64,000 nucleotides of DNA from Pseudovibrio exalbescens (GCF_028737195.1 NZ_JAQZAJ010000003.1:434001-498000), one strand, 5' to 3'. Counted from the first letter of the stretch, positions 1 through 9,832 are shown. Notes: generated by a model from the letters alone, not told the origin. Made by a program: numbers and translations.

Positions 1-187
1 ACTCATAGACGTAATCATCAATTTCCTGAGTGGTGACGCCCGGCTTTACCAAATCAGTCACACCATCAAGGCACGCAGCTGTGACTTGAGACGCGCGTCG
101 CATGCCTTCAAAGTCGTCGGGGCCATAGAGGCGGATCTGACCCGTGTTCTTCAAGGGCGCGGTGGCGGCATCAATATAAGAGACCAT
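1..187 (-). CDS. map: Type I methionine aminopeptidase, N-terminal part (runs off left edge)
   Basis: Reading the minus strand from the ATG at 187 gives about 62 residues that begin MVSYIDAATAPLKNTG and continue with a segment like EGMRRASQVTAACLDGV and then VKPGVTTQEID. The (R)RAxxxxAxxLxxxxxxVKPGVTTxEID pattern is the start of bacterial type I methionine aminopeptidase, which removes the initiator Met from nascent proteins in the cytosol. The metal-binding Asp/His/Glu residues lie further on and are outside the window, so completeness cannot be judged. It is divergent from the tRNA-Leu and yjjI genes to the right. Confidence 0.9.
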   Translation of the reverse strand, partial: MVSYIDAATAPLKNTGQIRLYGPDDFEGMRRASQVTAACLDGVTDLVKPGVTTQEIDDYVYE

Positions 188-590
188 GTATTCCAATTTC
201 CTTTGTCGGGCCGCGCCACCAGATCTTGAAGCTTGAGCGGAGACTTCGATGCATCACTGTAGTCAGCGGCGACAACGCGATACAAGCCCCGGTTCTCCGT
301 AGAAGAGCTCCCCGACAACTGATGGGTACTCGGCGATGCGGCTTATCTTTCCCATTCTATATAGCGCGGCTTGCTTCAGTTTTCTGCGAAAAATGAGGGG
401 AACCTGTGCTTTTGTGGAGGAATGATTGGATGCGGGGATAGCATGCCCGCGCGCGTCTGTGAAGATCAGGTTCCCTTGAGGCTCTTGGCGCCTTGCGTGT
501 ACGTGCGCGGCCTTTGTTGAGCTTGCGCATTGGAAAAAGCATAGCGCCTCTTGCACTTCCAATGCCGCACAGCTATCCAGAGGATAACAA
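188..590. other. Non-coding region between map and tRNA-Leu
   Basis: No open frame here shows family features or a convincing ribosome binding site. The stretch must hold the map promoter (minus strand) and the tRNA-Leu promoter (plus strand), but I cannot pick either with confidence. I see no repeat or strong hairpin. Confidence 0.5.
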
Positions 591-675
591 GCGGTCGTGG
601 TGGAATTGGTATACACAGCAGACTTAAAATCTGCCGCCGTTAGGCTTGCGGGTTCGAGTCCCGCCGTCCGCACCA
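591..675 (+). tRNA. tRNA-Leu (anticodon UAA)
   Basis: An 85-nt sequence starting GCGGTCG and ending with an encoded CCA (673-675). It has a leucine-type D arm (GGTGGAATTGG), an anticodon stem GCAGA/TCTGC enclosing loop CTTAAAA with anticodon TAA, a long variable arm and the T-loop GGTTCGAGTCC. The acceptor stem pairs except for one U-U opposition at its fifth position. The long variable arm and the anticodon identify tRNA-Leu(UAA). Confidence 0.95.
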
Positions 676-722
676 AATCCTTCCTTGAAATGTGATATTT
701 TTCCTGTGCGTGAAGTGATCTT

Positions 723-736
723 TTGCGCCAGTTCAA
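723..736 (+). promoter_or_regulatory. Weak FNR-like half-matched box upstream of yjjI
   Basis: The 14-mer TTGCGCCAGTTCAA matches the FNR/FixK-type consensus TTGAT-N4-ATCAA at 7 of the 10 defined positions. It lies about 58 bp before the yjjI start. Oxygen-sensitive control would suit a glycyl-radical enzyme, but the match is poor and could be chance. Confidence 0.2.
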
Positions 737-793
737 TTTTTACATGCCGTTCCTCGGGTAAGTTGCTGGCAAAGACCATTGAGGAACTGCCAC

Positions 794-2320
794 ATGCAAG
801 AGCTGCAAGCGCGCTTCAAGACAATCACTGAAGACCCATCCCTGTCATTCTCTCAAAAAGCCCGAGCCCTTTCGCTGGAGGCGGAAAACTCGTTGGCCTA
901 TCCCGAGCTGGATGAGGATACAGCCCGCGCGTTGGAGGAACGCGTGATCTGCGACATGTACGAGGGGCATGCGCCGTTCAAGCCGCGCTACGTGATGCCG
1001 GACTACTCGGTCGTCCTCAAGAAGGGCAGTGAGTTTCTTGAACTTGAGCCCGCGCAAACGCTTGATGAGGCCATCAACTCCTTGATGATTGCCTATCACC
1101 ACGTGCCTTCTGTTACCAACATGCCGGTGTTCTTGGGGCATTTGGATGACTTGTTGCTGCCTTATTGCGACGGTGTGAGCGAAGAGGCGCTTTACAGCAA
1201 GATCAAACTGTTCTGGCGCTATCTGGACCGTGTGCTGCCAGATGCCTTCATGCACGCCAACATTGGGCCTTCTGACAACCAGGTGGCGCGTGCCATTTTG
1301 AAGGTGGATTCAGAACTCAAGCAAGTTGCGCCGAACCTGACTTTCATTTGGGATCCTGAAGTCAGCAGTGACGAGATCTTCCAGATGGCTTGCGACAGCA
1401 TTATTGAGTGCTCGAAGCCGCACATTGCCAACCATCCGGTGCACCAACCGATCTTTGATTCCGCAGGCTATGGCATTGCCAGTTGCTACAACGCGCTGCC
1501 CTTGTGCGGCGGCGCGTCCACGCTGACGCGCATCAACCTTTATGAAGTAGCCAAGCGCTCTGTCAGCGTTGAAGATTTTTTCCAAAACGTGTTGCCGCGT
1601 TATGTGGATCTGAACTTTCGCCTCACTCAGGTCCGCGTCAATCATCTCTTTGAAAAATCCCGCTTCTTTGAAAGCTTCCTTGTCAAGGAAGGCTGGATAG
1701 CCAAAGACCGGTTTACTGCCATGTTTGGTATCTTTGCCATGGCAGAAGCGGTCAATGAGCTTCAGGAAAAGGCGGGCGTTGCCGGACGATATGGTCATGA
1801 TGATGCTGCAAACTCCCTCGGGCATCGCATTTCGGCTGCATTGGCGGAAGCTGTCGCAAGCCGGGAGATGGAATATGTATGGCGCGGCCGTGCGATGCTG
1901 CACTCCCAAGCAGGCCTGAGTGATGATGGTGGATGTACACCGGGTGTACGCATTCCTTATGGTTCCGAGCCGGACCCTGTCACTCACATTCAGGCGCTAG
2001 CGGGCCACCATGGCTACTACACCTCTGGTGTCAGCGAAATTCTGACGTTGGATGAGACCATTCGCAACAATCGGGAGGCTTTGAGCCAGTTGGTGAAAGG
2101 CGCATTCTCGCTGGGGTTCCGCGAGTTCTCTGCCAACATCTCCAGCAATGATCTGGTGCGGGTGACAGGCTACATGGTGCGTTTGTCAGACATCCAGAAG
2201 TTCAAGGAAAGCGGCGGCTCTCGCATCAACACCACGGTTCTTGGCGCAGAGGCCTCTGTTACCGGTGCCATTCTGGACCGAGCCCCAAGGGTGATCGCCC
2301 ATGAATTTACCAGAGGCTAA
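794..2320 (+). CDS. yjjI: YjjI-family glycyl radical enzyme
   Basis: A 508-residue protein of the YjjI family, close to the usual ~516 residues. Visible features are a Cys-containing loop LPLCGGAS (Cys238, the likely thiyl radical residue) and the C-terminal glycyl-radical motif RVTGYMV (Gly459). Glycyl radical enzymes work without oxygen and use a protein radical to start difficult C-C, C-O or C-N chemistry; the substrate of YjjI is not known to me. I chose the ATG at 794 because GAGGAA sits 7 nt upstream; an in-frame TTG at 779 would bury that site. The next gene, yjjW, encodes the matching activase and overlaps by 20 bp, so the two are probably co-translated. Confidence 0.9.
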   Translation: MQELQARFKTITEDPSLSFSQKARALSLEAENSLAYPELDEDTARALEERVICDMYEGHAPFKPRYVMPDYSVVLKKGSEFLELEPAQTLDEAINSLMIAYHHVPSVTNMPVFLGHLDDLLLPYCDGVSEEALYSKIKLFWRYLDRVLPDAFMHANIGPSDNQVARAILKVDSELKQVAPNLTFIWDPEVSSDEIFQMACDSIIECSKPHIANHPVHQPIFDSAGYGIASCYNALPLCGGASTLTRINLYEVAKRSVSVEDFFQNVLPRYVDLNFRLTQVRVNHLFEKSRFFESFLVKEGWIAKDRFTAMFGIFAMAEAVNELQEKAGVAGRYGHDDAANSLGHRISAALAEAVASREMEYVWRGRAMLHSQAGLSDDGGCTPGVRIPYGSEPDPVTHIQALAGHHGYYTSGVSEILTLDETIRNNREALSQLVKGAFSLGFREFSANISSNDLVRVTGYMVRLSDIQKFKESGGSRINTTVLGAEASVTGAILDRAPRVIAHEFTRG

Positions 2321-3167
2321 GGTCAGCAAGATCCTGAACTTCTCCTGCGTGGACGGGCCGGGGAACCGGCTTGTCCTGTTCCTGCAGGGCTGCAACTTCG
2401 CCTGCCTGAATTGTCACAACCCCCACACCATGGCCCTGTGCAACCATTGCGGTGACTGTGTTCCTGCCTGTCCAACCGGCGCCCTCAGCATGATCGGGGG
2501 CAGGGTTGTTCATGATCCGACCCGATGTGATGAGTGTGATCAGTGTTTGGAGGTCTGCCCAATCAACTCAAATCCCAAGGTCTTTCAAGTAACCATTGGT
2601 GAGGTTTTGGAGCTGGTCCAACGGAACAAACCATTCTTGAATGGCATCACGGTTTCAGGGGGGGAGGCAACCACACAGCTGAAGTTCATCACTGCGCTGT
2701 TTGGGGTGATGAAGCAAAGCGTCAGCCTTCGCGATCTGACCTGCTTCATTGATAGTAACGGATATTTGCCGGAGTTCGCGTGGCGGTCGGTGCTGCCATA
2801 CACGGACGGGGTCATGTTGGATATCAAAAGCTTTGATTGTGACCTGCACTGTAAACTGACCGGACGCACCAACGAACGTGTCTTGGCCTCGGCCCGCTTC
2901 TTACATGCGGAAGGCAAACTGCACGAACTGCGCTATCTGCTCATTCCCGGAATGACAGACGTGCCTGCTGAGATTGATCGTTTGCTGGACTTTGTTTTGG
3001 ACTTGTCTCCAGGCCTGAACCTGCGCCTCAATGCCTTTCAGCATCATGGGGTGCGAGGTGAAGCGCAGGACTGGCCCGCCGCAGAAAAAGACCGCGTTGA
3101 AGAAATCGCCAGCCAGTTGCGCCGGGGTGGTCTGTCCAACGTGACCACACCTGCTGTTTACATCTGA
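2301..3167 (+). CDS. yjjW: YjjW-family glycyl radical enzyme activase (radical SAM)
   Basis: 288 residues, the usual size for YjjW. Near the N-terminus is the radical SAM cluster motif CNFACLNC (CX3CX2C) in the context GCNFACLNCHNP. It is followed by a ferredoxin-like insert with two 4Fe-4S motifs, CNHCGDCVPACP and CDECDQCLEVCP. Members use S-adenosylmethionine and reduced Fe-S clusters to abstract hydrogen from the glycine of their partner, here Gly459 of YjjI. The start overlaps the end of yjjI, and the stop overlaps the convergent ATPase gene by 10 bp, so there is no space for a terminator between the two convergent genes. Confidence 0.92.
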   Translation: MNLPEAKVSKILNFSCVDGPGNRLVLFLQGCNFACLNCHNPHTMALCNHCGDCVPACPTGALSMIGGRVVHDPTRCDECDQCLEVCPINSNPKVFQVTIGEVLELVQRNKPFLNGITVSGGEATTQLKFITALFGVMKQSVSLRDLTCFIDSNGYLPEFAWRSVLPYTDGVMLDIKSFDCDLHCKLTGRTNERVLASARFLHAEGKLHELRYLLIPGMTDVPAEIDRLLDFVLDLSPGLNLRLNAFQHHGVRGEAQDWPAAEKDRVEEIASQLRRGGLSNVTTPAVYI

Positions 3168-5857
3168 TCAGCCTTTAACAAACGCCGCCGCAGGTGCTTT
3201 TCCGTCTCAACCAAAACAAACAGCGCAATGCCAATGCTAAGGACCAGCAGGCAGTCACCAAGTGACATGGCACGGGTGTCAAAAATGCCCTGCAGAGCGG
3301 GAACATAGGTAATGGCGATCTGAGCGGAGACGGTTATGGTCACGGTGATCCACACGATCGGCGTGGCAACTAGGGCGCTCAGATCAAGTGAAACACTGTA
3401 AAACCGCCTGATAAAAAACAGATGGAATATCTCCATGATCACAAGCGTGTTCATTGAGAGGGTGCGGGCAAGTTCAACCGGATAGCCGCTTGAAATGGCA
3501 TAGGCATAGATGCCGAAGACGCCGGCAATGAACAGCATGGCGACGAAAACAATGTGCCAGATAAGCCCAGAGGTCAGAAGGGGCTCACTGCGCGGGCGCG
3601 GTGGCCGTTTCATCGTGTGCGTCTCTGTGGGCTCAAACGCCAGGGCCAGCCCTAAGGTGGCCGCTGTGATCATGTTGATCCAAAGGATTTGAACCGGTGT
3701 TACAGGAAGTGCTAGCCCCAAGAGAAGGGCCACGATGATGGTCATGGCTTCCCCCGCGTTGGTTGGCAGGGTCCAGCTTATGACTTTCTTGATGTTGTCG
3801 TATACCGTTCGGCCCTGGCGGACTGCGGCAACGATGGTCGCGAAGTTATCATCTGCAAGAACGATTTCGGCCGCCTCTTTGGCCGCTTCACTGCCCTTTT
3901 GGCCCATGGCCACACCGGCATCGGCCCGCTTCAAGGCTGGGGCATCGTTGACGCCATCACCAGTCATGGCCACCGTCATGCCAAGGGATTGCAGAGCCAT
4001 GACCAAGCGGAGTTTATGCTCTGGGCTTGTGCGCGCAAAGACATCGCAGTCCTGCACGCGTGCTTTCAGATCGGCATCGTTGATCTTGTCGAGGTCAGCG
4101 CCGGTCAGCACCAAGTCGCTGCTGGTCAAACCTATTTGCCTGCCAATGGCTACGGCTGTCTTGGCGTGGTCGCCGGTGATCATCTTCAGGCGTATGCCGG
4201 CTGAGTGACACTCGGAGATGGCTTGGAGGGCTTCAGGACGCGGCGGGTCGATCAATCCGACAAGGCCAACAAACGTAAGTGTTCCGTTGAGTTCATTCTC
4301 GTCGAGAGGCTCGCCTTCCTTGTGTTCCTCCCTGATCGCAAAAGCGAGGACGCGCTGCCCTTTTGCTGCGATCCGCTCAACCTCATTGAGCCAGTAAGCG
4401 GTATTGAGCGGCTCCTCATGCCCCGCCTCTGAAAGCTGAGCAAAAGAGAGAGCGAGCAGCTTTTCGGGAGCGCCCTTCACAAAAATCCGCAGGCCTTCGG
4501 CCATGGAACGATTGAGAGAAGCCATGTATCGATGTTCCGCATCGAAGGGTATTACGCCGGTACGAGGCCATTCGTGCTGCTCATGTGATGGCCTTATTTC
4601 CAGTTTTTCTGCAAAAGTGAGCAGAGCTCCTTCCATGGGGTCGCCAACCACAGCCCAGCCAGCTCCATCGCGATGTAGGGAGGCGTCGTTGCAAAGAGCC
4701 ACGGTTCTTGCTAGCGCCTGAAGACACAGGGACGGCGCAGGCAAAGCCATTCCATCTTCCTTGAGGACGGCCCCAACAGGGGTATAGCCATCACCTTCGA
4801 CCATGTACGCTTGGTGACTTGTGACGGCGCTTGCCACCATCATCTCGTTGCGTGTCAGGGTTCCGGTCTTGTCGGTGCAGATGACTGAGACAGAACCAAG
4901 TGTCTCAATGGCAGGTAAGCGGCGGACAATCGCGTTTTTCTCTGCCATGGCTTTCACGCCAACGGCCAGAGTAATTGTGAGAACGGCTGGCAGTCCCTCA
5001 GGTATTGCGGCAACGGACAACCCTACCACCGCCATAAACACCTCTTTGAAGCCAAGTGAGGTGAAAAGCGCGCCATAGCCCAGAAGCAGAAGGGCTATGA
5101 GCAAGATCAGGAACGTGAGCCACTTTGCGAAAGCGGCCATATGCTGGAGCAAGGGCGTCGTCAGCTGTTCTACATTGGAGAGCAACCCGCTTATGCGGCC
5201 AATTTCTGTAGCTGCGCCGGTGGCAACCACGACGCCGGTGGCTTGCCCCTTTGTGATGAGGGTGCCAGAAAAAACGAGGGATGAGCGGTCACCCAGAGAG
5301 GCTTCCGCGTCCGCTGGGGCTGTGCTTTTCTCCGTTGGCAATGACTCTCCGGTCAGGATGGCTTCCTGCACCTGCAAGCGTGTGGCGGAGGTCAAGCGAA
5401 GGTCAGCGGGAACACGGTCGCCCGCCTCTAGCAAAACAATGTCGCCGGGCACCAATCGGTCGGCGGGAATGCTCTTTCGTTGTTCATCCCGGATCACATT
5501 TGCGCTTGGAGCCAGCATCTGGCGGATCGCATCCATGGCCCGTTCTGCATTGCCTTCCTGAATGAAGCCAATGATCGCATTGATGATCACAACGGCGAGG
5601 ATCACGCTGGTATCAATGACGTGTCCCAACAGCGCCGTTATGCAAGCAGAGCCAAGCAGGACGTAAATGAGAACATTGTGAAATTGACCGAGGAATCGTT
5701 TCAGTGCGCTGGGGCCAGCGTTCTCCGGCAGCTTGTTCGGCCCATGTTCTTGCAGGCGCTTTTCCACCTGCAGTTGGGTGAGGCCTTTTTCAGTCGCACT
5801 CAGAGCCTGAAGAGTGTCACTAATCGATAGGGCGTGCCAGCGAGGTGCTTCGGTCAT
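3158..5857 (-). CDS. P-type cation-transporting ATPase, Ca2+-ATPase-like (P2)
   Basis: 899 residues with the full P-type ATPase layout: N-terminal cation ATPase domain, actuator with LTGES, the phosphorylation motif DKTGT (Asp329), the hinge [15 protein letters not shown], and about ten membrane segments. The fourth membrane helix carries PEGLP, the ion-site motif of SERCA/PacL-type Ca2+ pumps, and the length fits that group. It probably exports Ca2+ (or Mn2+) from the cytoplasm using ATP; the exact ion cannot be fixed from sequence. It is convergent with yjjW (10-bp overlap) and 160 bp downstream of the DUF3360 gene on the same strand, separated from it by a terminator. Confidence 0.9.
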   Translation of the reverse strand: MTEAPRWHALSISDTLQALSATEKGLTQLQVEKRLQEHGPNKLPENAGPSALKRFLGQFHNVLIYVLLGSACITALLGHVIDTSVILAVVIINAIIGFIQEGNAERAMDAIRQMLAPSANVIRDEQRKSIPADRLVPGDIVLLEAGDRVPADLRLTSATRLQVQEAILTGESLPTEKSTAPADAEASLGDRSSLVFSGTLITKGQATGVVVATGAATEIGRISGLLSNVEQLTTPLLQHMAAFAKWLTFLILLIALLLLGYGALFTSLGFKEVFMAVVGLSVAAIPEGLPAVLTITLAVGVKAMAEKNAIVRRLPAIETLGSVSVICTDKTGTLTRNEMMVASAVTSHQAYMVEGDGYTPVGAVLKEDGMALPAPSLCLQALARTVALCNDASLHRDGAGWAVVGDPMEGALLTFAEKLEIRPSHEQHEWPRTGVIPFDAEHRYMASLNRSMAEGLRIFVKGAPEKLLALSFAQLSEAGHEEPLNTAYWLNEVERIAAKGQRVLAFAIREEHKEGEPLDENELNGTLTFVGLVGLIDPPRPEALQAISECHSAGIRLKMITGDHAKTAVAIGRQIGLTSSDLVLTGADLDKINDADLKARVQDCDVFARTSPEHKLRLVMALQSLGMTVAMTGDGVNDAPALKRADAGVAMGQKGSEAAKEAAEIVLADDNFATIVAAVRQGRTVYDNIKKVISWTLPTNAGEAMTIIVALLLGLALPVTPVQILWINMITAATLGLALAFEPTETHTMKRPPRPRSEPLLTSGLIWHIVFVAMLFIAGVFGIYAYAISSGYPVELARTLSMNTLVIMEIFHLFFIRRFYSVSLDLSALVATPIVWITVTITVSAQIAITYVPALQGIFDTRAMSLGDCLLVLSIGIALFVLVETEKHLRRRLLKADQM

Positions 5858-5965
5858 GTCAAAAAACCACCGCTTTTCCTTGTGGGCCTGAATGGCTACA
5901 ACTCGCGGTCAGAATACGCCGCGGTAGAAAGGTGGCAAGAGGGCAAAAAGCAGCGTTTTTGCTCC

Positions 5966-5997
5966 AAAAAAAAGCCCCACCATTTGGCGGGGCTTTT
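5966..5997 (-). terminator. Rho-independent terminator of the DUF3360 gene
   Basis: On the minus strand the sequence forms a stem AAAAGCCCC/GGGGC with a further inner CC/GG pairing around a short loop, followed by eight Ts (the As at 5966-5973). It lies 21 bp after the stop of the DUF3360 gene. Confidence 0.8.
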
Positions 5998-6017
5998 CGA
6001 TCGTTCTGTGAGTGACC

Positions 6018-7538
6018 TCAGAGCAGTGCAGGAATGCCTGGCAGCATGCCGACAGCAGCCATTGCCAGAGTACAGATGATTACAGCTGCACCTGGAATGA
6101 TGATGCGGTCAGCAACGGTCAAGCGCGCTGCACGATCCTTGTCACCAATCAGGCCATTGTTGTCGAGCAACATGGTCAGCGCCCAAGCAAGCACTGGGTT
6201 GGTCACAAATGCTGCGAAGATACAAATACCCGCTGCGTTGGTGTCGTTGTTGTCGCGAACCATCTGAAGGCCAGCTTCAAGAAGTGGGAGGAACACGCCA
6301 ACCAGCAGAGCACAAGACATCACAGGCTGCCATACAGCAACATCCATTGGGTAGCCCAGGGTTGCCACGATGATGCAGAGCGCGCCGAGCAGGATTGCGC
6401 CTGCAGGGATTGGACGCTTCGCAATTGCGGCCGGGATCATGTAGGTGCCCCAGGAAGAAGTGATGTTACCACCGCCGAAGAACGTACCTGTGAACTGGCG
6501 CAAAGAGCAGCAAGTCATGGTGTCGTCCACATCCATCAGGACGCGGTCGGTGTTCTTTGGATAGTTCAGCTCCTGGAAGATGCGGTGACCAAGGAAGTCA
6601 GGTGACCACATGGCAACAGCCAGGATTGCAAATGGAAGAGATGCAATGAAGTGGCTGAGGTTTGGAAGACCAAGCTGCCAGCCGGTCTCCGTAGAGCCCC
6701 ACCAGTACCAAGGGTTCATGTTTGGCAGGCCCGGAGCCGTGGTGAACTGAAGGTCAACACCTGCGCCCAGTGCCAGCGCTACAGCAACAGCGGCGATTGA
6801 ACACGCAGGAATGGCCAGCCAACGCTTACCAATCTTGGCGAGGAACGCATAAAGGATGATGTTCAGCGCAAGAATGGCCAGAGCAACATAGCCAAGGCTG
6901 TAGTCAAGGCCATGTGCAGCCTGAAGGCCGCTTGCCCAGGTGAACAGCGATGTGATCTGTCCCTTGGCGCCCATGAAGCCCAAGTAAACAAGCAAACCGC
7001 CCGCGACACCCTGACTTGTCAGGTTCACAAGGCGAGAACCGCCCTTGAAGTAACTCAGCAGCACACCGAACGCACAGAGCAAAATGGCCAACGCCAGTGG
7101 GTGAGCACCTGCAAGCGCGATCACGCCGATGAGCGGGATCATTGGGCCGTGGTTGCCCGCAAGGTTTGCCCGTGGGTTCAGAAAACCTGAACCAATGATA
7201 CAAAACAGCAGAGCAGGGATCAGCATTTCGATGCGGACCACTTCAATGATCCACTCGGCACCAAGGTTCACGTGATCCCACCTCTCGGTGAGGCCCGTTG
7301 CCCAGGCAGTCATCACAGCCGAGTACATCACGGAGATGCCAATGGTGCCTGCGATTGCTGGTACAAAGTCTTCCAGCTCAAAGCGGAAGTCGCGGTATGG
7401 CAGGTTCAAAGCCCAGCGACGGGGCTTCATAATCTGCAGTTCATGATCCAAATATTCAGTCCGGGTGGCAAACTCGCTGGAAGGGCGATGTAGCTCACCA
7501 TAAGACTTTTCTTGGTCTTCTTTTGTCTGCTGAAGCAT
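6018..7538 (-). CDS. DUF3360-family membrane permease
   Basis: 506 residues with a soluble N-terminus that includes SYGELHRPSSEFATRTEYLDH, then about twelve hydrophobic segments. It resembles the DUF3360 proteins of Vibrio and related marine bacteria, which sit near the uracil/xanthine/sulfate permease superfamily; the substrate is not established to my knowledge. I chose the ATG at 7538 because GGAG lies 11 nt upstream; an in-frame start at 7601 adds 21 residues without family character. It stands alone, ends at a terminator and has a long non-coding region upstream. The family name comes from recalled sequence pattern only. Confidence 0.7.
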   Translation of the reverse strand: MLQQTKEDQEKSYGELHRPSSEFATRTEYLDHELQIMKPRRWALNLPYRDFRFELEDFVPAIAGTIGISVMYSAVMTAWATGLTERWDHVNLGAEWIIEVVRIEMLIPALLFCIIGSGFLNPRANLAGNHGPMIPLIGVIALAGAHPLALAILLCAFGVLLSYFKGGSRLVNLTSQGVAGGLLVYLGFMGAKGQITSLFTWASGLQAAHGLDYSLGYVALAILALNIILYAFLAKIGKRWLAIPACSIAAVAVALALGAGVDLQFTTAPGLPNMNPWYWWGSTETGWQLGLPNLSHFIASLPFAILAVAMWSPDFLGHRIFQELNYPKNTDRVLMDVDDTMTCCSLRQFTGTFFGGGNITSSWGTYMIPAAIAKRPIPAGAILLGALCIIVATLGYPMDVAVWQPVMSCALLVGVFLPLLEAGLQMVRDNNDTNAAGICIFAAFVTNPVLAWALTMLLDNNGLIGDKDRAARLTVADRIIIPGAAVIICTLAMAAVGMLPGIPALL

Positions 7539-8389
7539 ATCAGCACAGTCTCCATTGTAGCCGAAATGTTTCAGGGCGCATGTGCGTGACCTGAAAGTCA
7601 ATCTGAGGAGAGCTGGAAGTAATGGAAGGTACTCCGCTCAGACTATTAAATTTCGCCGCTTTTTTAGCTAGAGCTGAGACTTCGAGCAATAAGTATAAAA
7701 TTTACAAAACTGCACGTATTTAGACGTATAACTTGCTTGGAGGAATATCAGATCACCTAGCGTTGGCCTTGAGCGACCGCAGGGCATTCGACTTTTGACC
7801 TAAATCCTAGACAGGCTAAGTGGCCCGTTTCTGCGGCTCCAATAATCGGTAATCAAGAATCCAGTGGTTTTAAGGTGGCTTAATGGTCGCAGATGCATCG
7901 TATTTTTGAACTGTTTTAAGTATAAAAATAACCTAGGAATACTCACTAGGGCACATATGCGTATAAACCCGGTGTGACACCATGCCGTAAGTCATTTGTC
8001 TAATATTTGTGCCGGGAAGCTGTCTTGGATAGCTGTGGTTATCTCATCAACAGGGTGGTGAAGCGCACGAGTCGGTTAGGTGACGTAGGTGACTCAAGGC
8101 GATCAGCGTGCGTTCCATACGCCGGAACTTTCAACGTATGCGCAATTACGTTGCGAGCAAGGCAGGCTTGCTCGCGGCACGTGCTTTCGCGGGTCCGCGT
8201 CCCATGCATGGCCCATGCTCAATAAAAGATCTGGTTTTGAGGGGGAGTATCTGGCATTGGTCACGGGAAAATGCTCTTCGATTGGAGCGGGGCGGGGCAT
8301 TCGTATCCCGACGATCGCTGAGCGCTTCTAATTCCAACAGTATAATGCGCGCTGCTTTTTGCCGCGCCGCCTAGTGTTTGAGTGTTACC
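7539..8389. other. Long non-coding region (about 850 bp) upstream of trkH
   Basis: No open frame here has a plausible ribosome binding site with family-like content. It separates the divergent DUF3360 and trkH genes, so it must hold both promoters. A near-repeat built on AAGTATAAAA occurs near 7690 and again near 7918. Two hairpins lie close together at 8116-8175 (listed separately). Confidence 0.5.
8116..8175 (+). other. Pair of hairpins in the trkH upstream region
   Basis: The first is CATACG/CGTATG (8116-8121 with 8135-8140). The second is a perfect 9-bp stem GCGAGCAAG/CTTGCTCGC (8153-8161 with 8167-8175) with a 5-nt loop. No T-run follows, so they are not obvious terminators. They could be part of a structured trkH leader or of an unrelated small transcript. 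Confidence 0.35.
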
Positions 8390-9832
8390 GTGATCCCACT
8401 TCGTCCGGTTTTGAACATACTCGGCTATCTCTATGTTGGTTTGGCATTGGTCATGCTGGTGCCGGCCATAGTAGACGTGGCCGCGCGAAACCCTGATTGG
8501 CAGGCCTTCGTCATGTCGAGCCTGATCGTCGGCATGATTGGTGTTTTGCTCGTTGCAGCGCTAGGCGGGTCATTGAATGACCGGCTTGATGTGCGGCAGG
8601 TGTTTTTGCTGACGACACTAGCCTGGGTCACCATTCCTGCATTTGGCGCTTTGCCGTTTCTTGGCCTCGGAATTGGCTACGTTGATGCTGCGTTTGAGAC
8701 CATTTCCGGTTTCACCACGACAGGCTCTACGGTTCTGACTGGACTTGATACGCTTCCGCCTGGACTGCTGCTGTGGCGCTCATTGTCTCATTGGTTTGGC
8801 GGCGTTGGCATTATTGTCATGGCCATCGTGTTGATGCCGCTTCTGCGGATTGGAGGGATGCAGCTTTTTCGTGCTGAAAGCTCTGACAGAAGTGAAAAAG
8901 TAGTCAGTCGGGCCAGCGATTTGGTGCGTTGGATCGGCGGTGTGTATGTAGCGCTTACGCTGCTATGCGCGGTGCTTTATCGTATCTCTGGGATGTCGGC
9001 CTTTGATGCGATCAACCACGCCATGTCGACCCTGTCTTCTGGCGGCTTTTCCACCCACGATGAATCCTTCGCCTATTTTGACAATAACTCCACCCTTCTG
9101 GTCTGCATCATTTTCATGCTGGCATCCGGCCTGCCATTTGTAATGATGATCAAGAGTTTGCGGCAGGGATCGTGGGCGCTGTTCGAAGACCCGCAGGTGC
9201 GCGTTTTCCTTGGAACAGTCTTTCTATCCAGTGCCGGTATCTGCCTTTATCTTGGTATCGATAAGCATGTTGCGTTCACAGAGGCGTTTATCAGCTCGCT
9301 GTTTGTCGTGACTTCCATCATCACAACAACAGGCTTTGGCTTGGGGGACTATATTGCGTGGGGGCCTCCGATGGTGGGCCTGATCCTGACCTTCACCTTT
9401 TTTGGCGCGTGTACAGGGTCCACCTCCGGCGGTATCAAAATGCTGCGGTTCATCGTCTTCTTTGGTACCGTTCGTGCGTACATGAAAAAGCTAATTCGGC
9501 CGGATCGAGTTGTCGTGGTGCGCTATGGAGATACAAAAATCACGCCGGATCTGTCGTTCTCGGTTCTGGCGTTCCTGGTGGTCTATATGGCTACAGTCGG
9601 GGTGATCACGGTGATCCTTACGGCAATGGGGCTGGACTTGGTGACTTCCTTCAGCTCTGCGGCAACGGCGGTTAGCAATGTTGGTCCTGGACTTGGCGAA
9701 GTTGTTGGTCCTGTTGGCAATTTTGCATCTGTGCCGGACAACGCAAAGATCGTGCTCTCCGTTGCGATGCTGCTGGGGCGCCTCGAACTCTTTACGGTTC
9801 TCGTTCTTTTTGACCCCGAGTTCTGGCGGTAA
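8390..9832 (+). CDS. trkH: TrkH-family potassium uptake channel subunit (first of two)
   Basis: 480 residues with the four-fold M1-P-M2 architecture of TrkH/KtrB K+ translocators. The four pore loops carry the filter glycines: TTTGSTVL, LSSGGFSTHD, TTTGFGLGDY and SNVGPGLGE; the family stretch GACTGSTSGGIK lies between the third and fourth loops. It would form the K+-conducting dimer in the inner membrane, normally gated by TrkA, which is not in this window. The GTG at 8390 was chosen because it aligns exactly with the GTG start of the paralogue at 10013 (MIPLRPVL against MISIRPVL); a TTG 12 bp upstream is the alternative. Shine-Dalgarno support is weak for both copies. Confidence 0.93.
   Translation: MIPLRPVLNILGYLYVGLALVMLVPAIVDVAARNPDWQAFVMSSLIVGMIGVLLVAALGGSLNDRLDVRQVFLLTTLAWVTIPAFGALPFLGLGIGYVDAAFETISGFTTTGSTVLTGLDTLPPGLLLWRSLSHWFGGVGIIVMAIVLMPLLRIGGMQLFRAESSDRSEKVVSRASDLVRWIGGVYVALTLLCAVLYRISGMSAFDAINHAMSTLSSGGFSTHDESFAYFDNNSTLLVCIIFMLASGLPFVMMIKSLRQGSWALFEDPQVRVFLGTVFLSSAGICLYLGIDKHVAFTEAFISSLFVVTSIITTTGFGLGDYIAWGPPMVGLILTFTFFGACTGSTSGGIKMLRFIVFFGTVRAYMKKLIRPDRVVVVRYGDTKITPDLSFSVLAFLVVYMATVGVITVILTAMGLDLVTSFSSAATAVSNVGPGLGEVVGPVGNFASVPDNAKIVLSVAMLLGRLELFTVLVLFDPEFWR

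Noticed and set aside
591-675. Possible genomic island integrated at tRNA-Leu
   Set aside because: No integrase, no direct repeat of the tRNA 3' end and no composition change were seen downstream.
263-736. Minus-strand open frame over the tRNA-Leu gene
   Set aside because: Its middle part is the complement of the tRNA, a well-known source of false protein calls, and it lacks a ribosome binding site.
8007-8374. Several small plus-strand frames before trkH
   Set aside because: Overlap each other in different phases, low-complexity Arg/Ala content, no start signals; they are in a non-coding region with hairpins.
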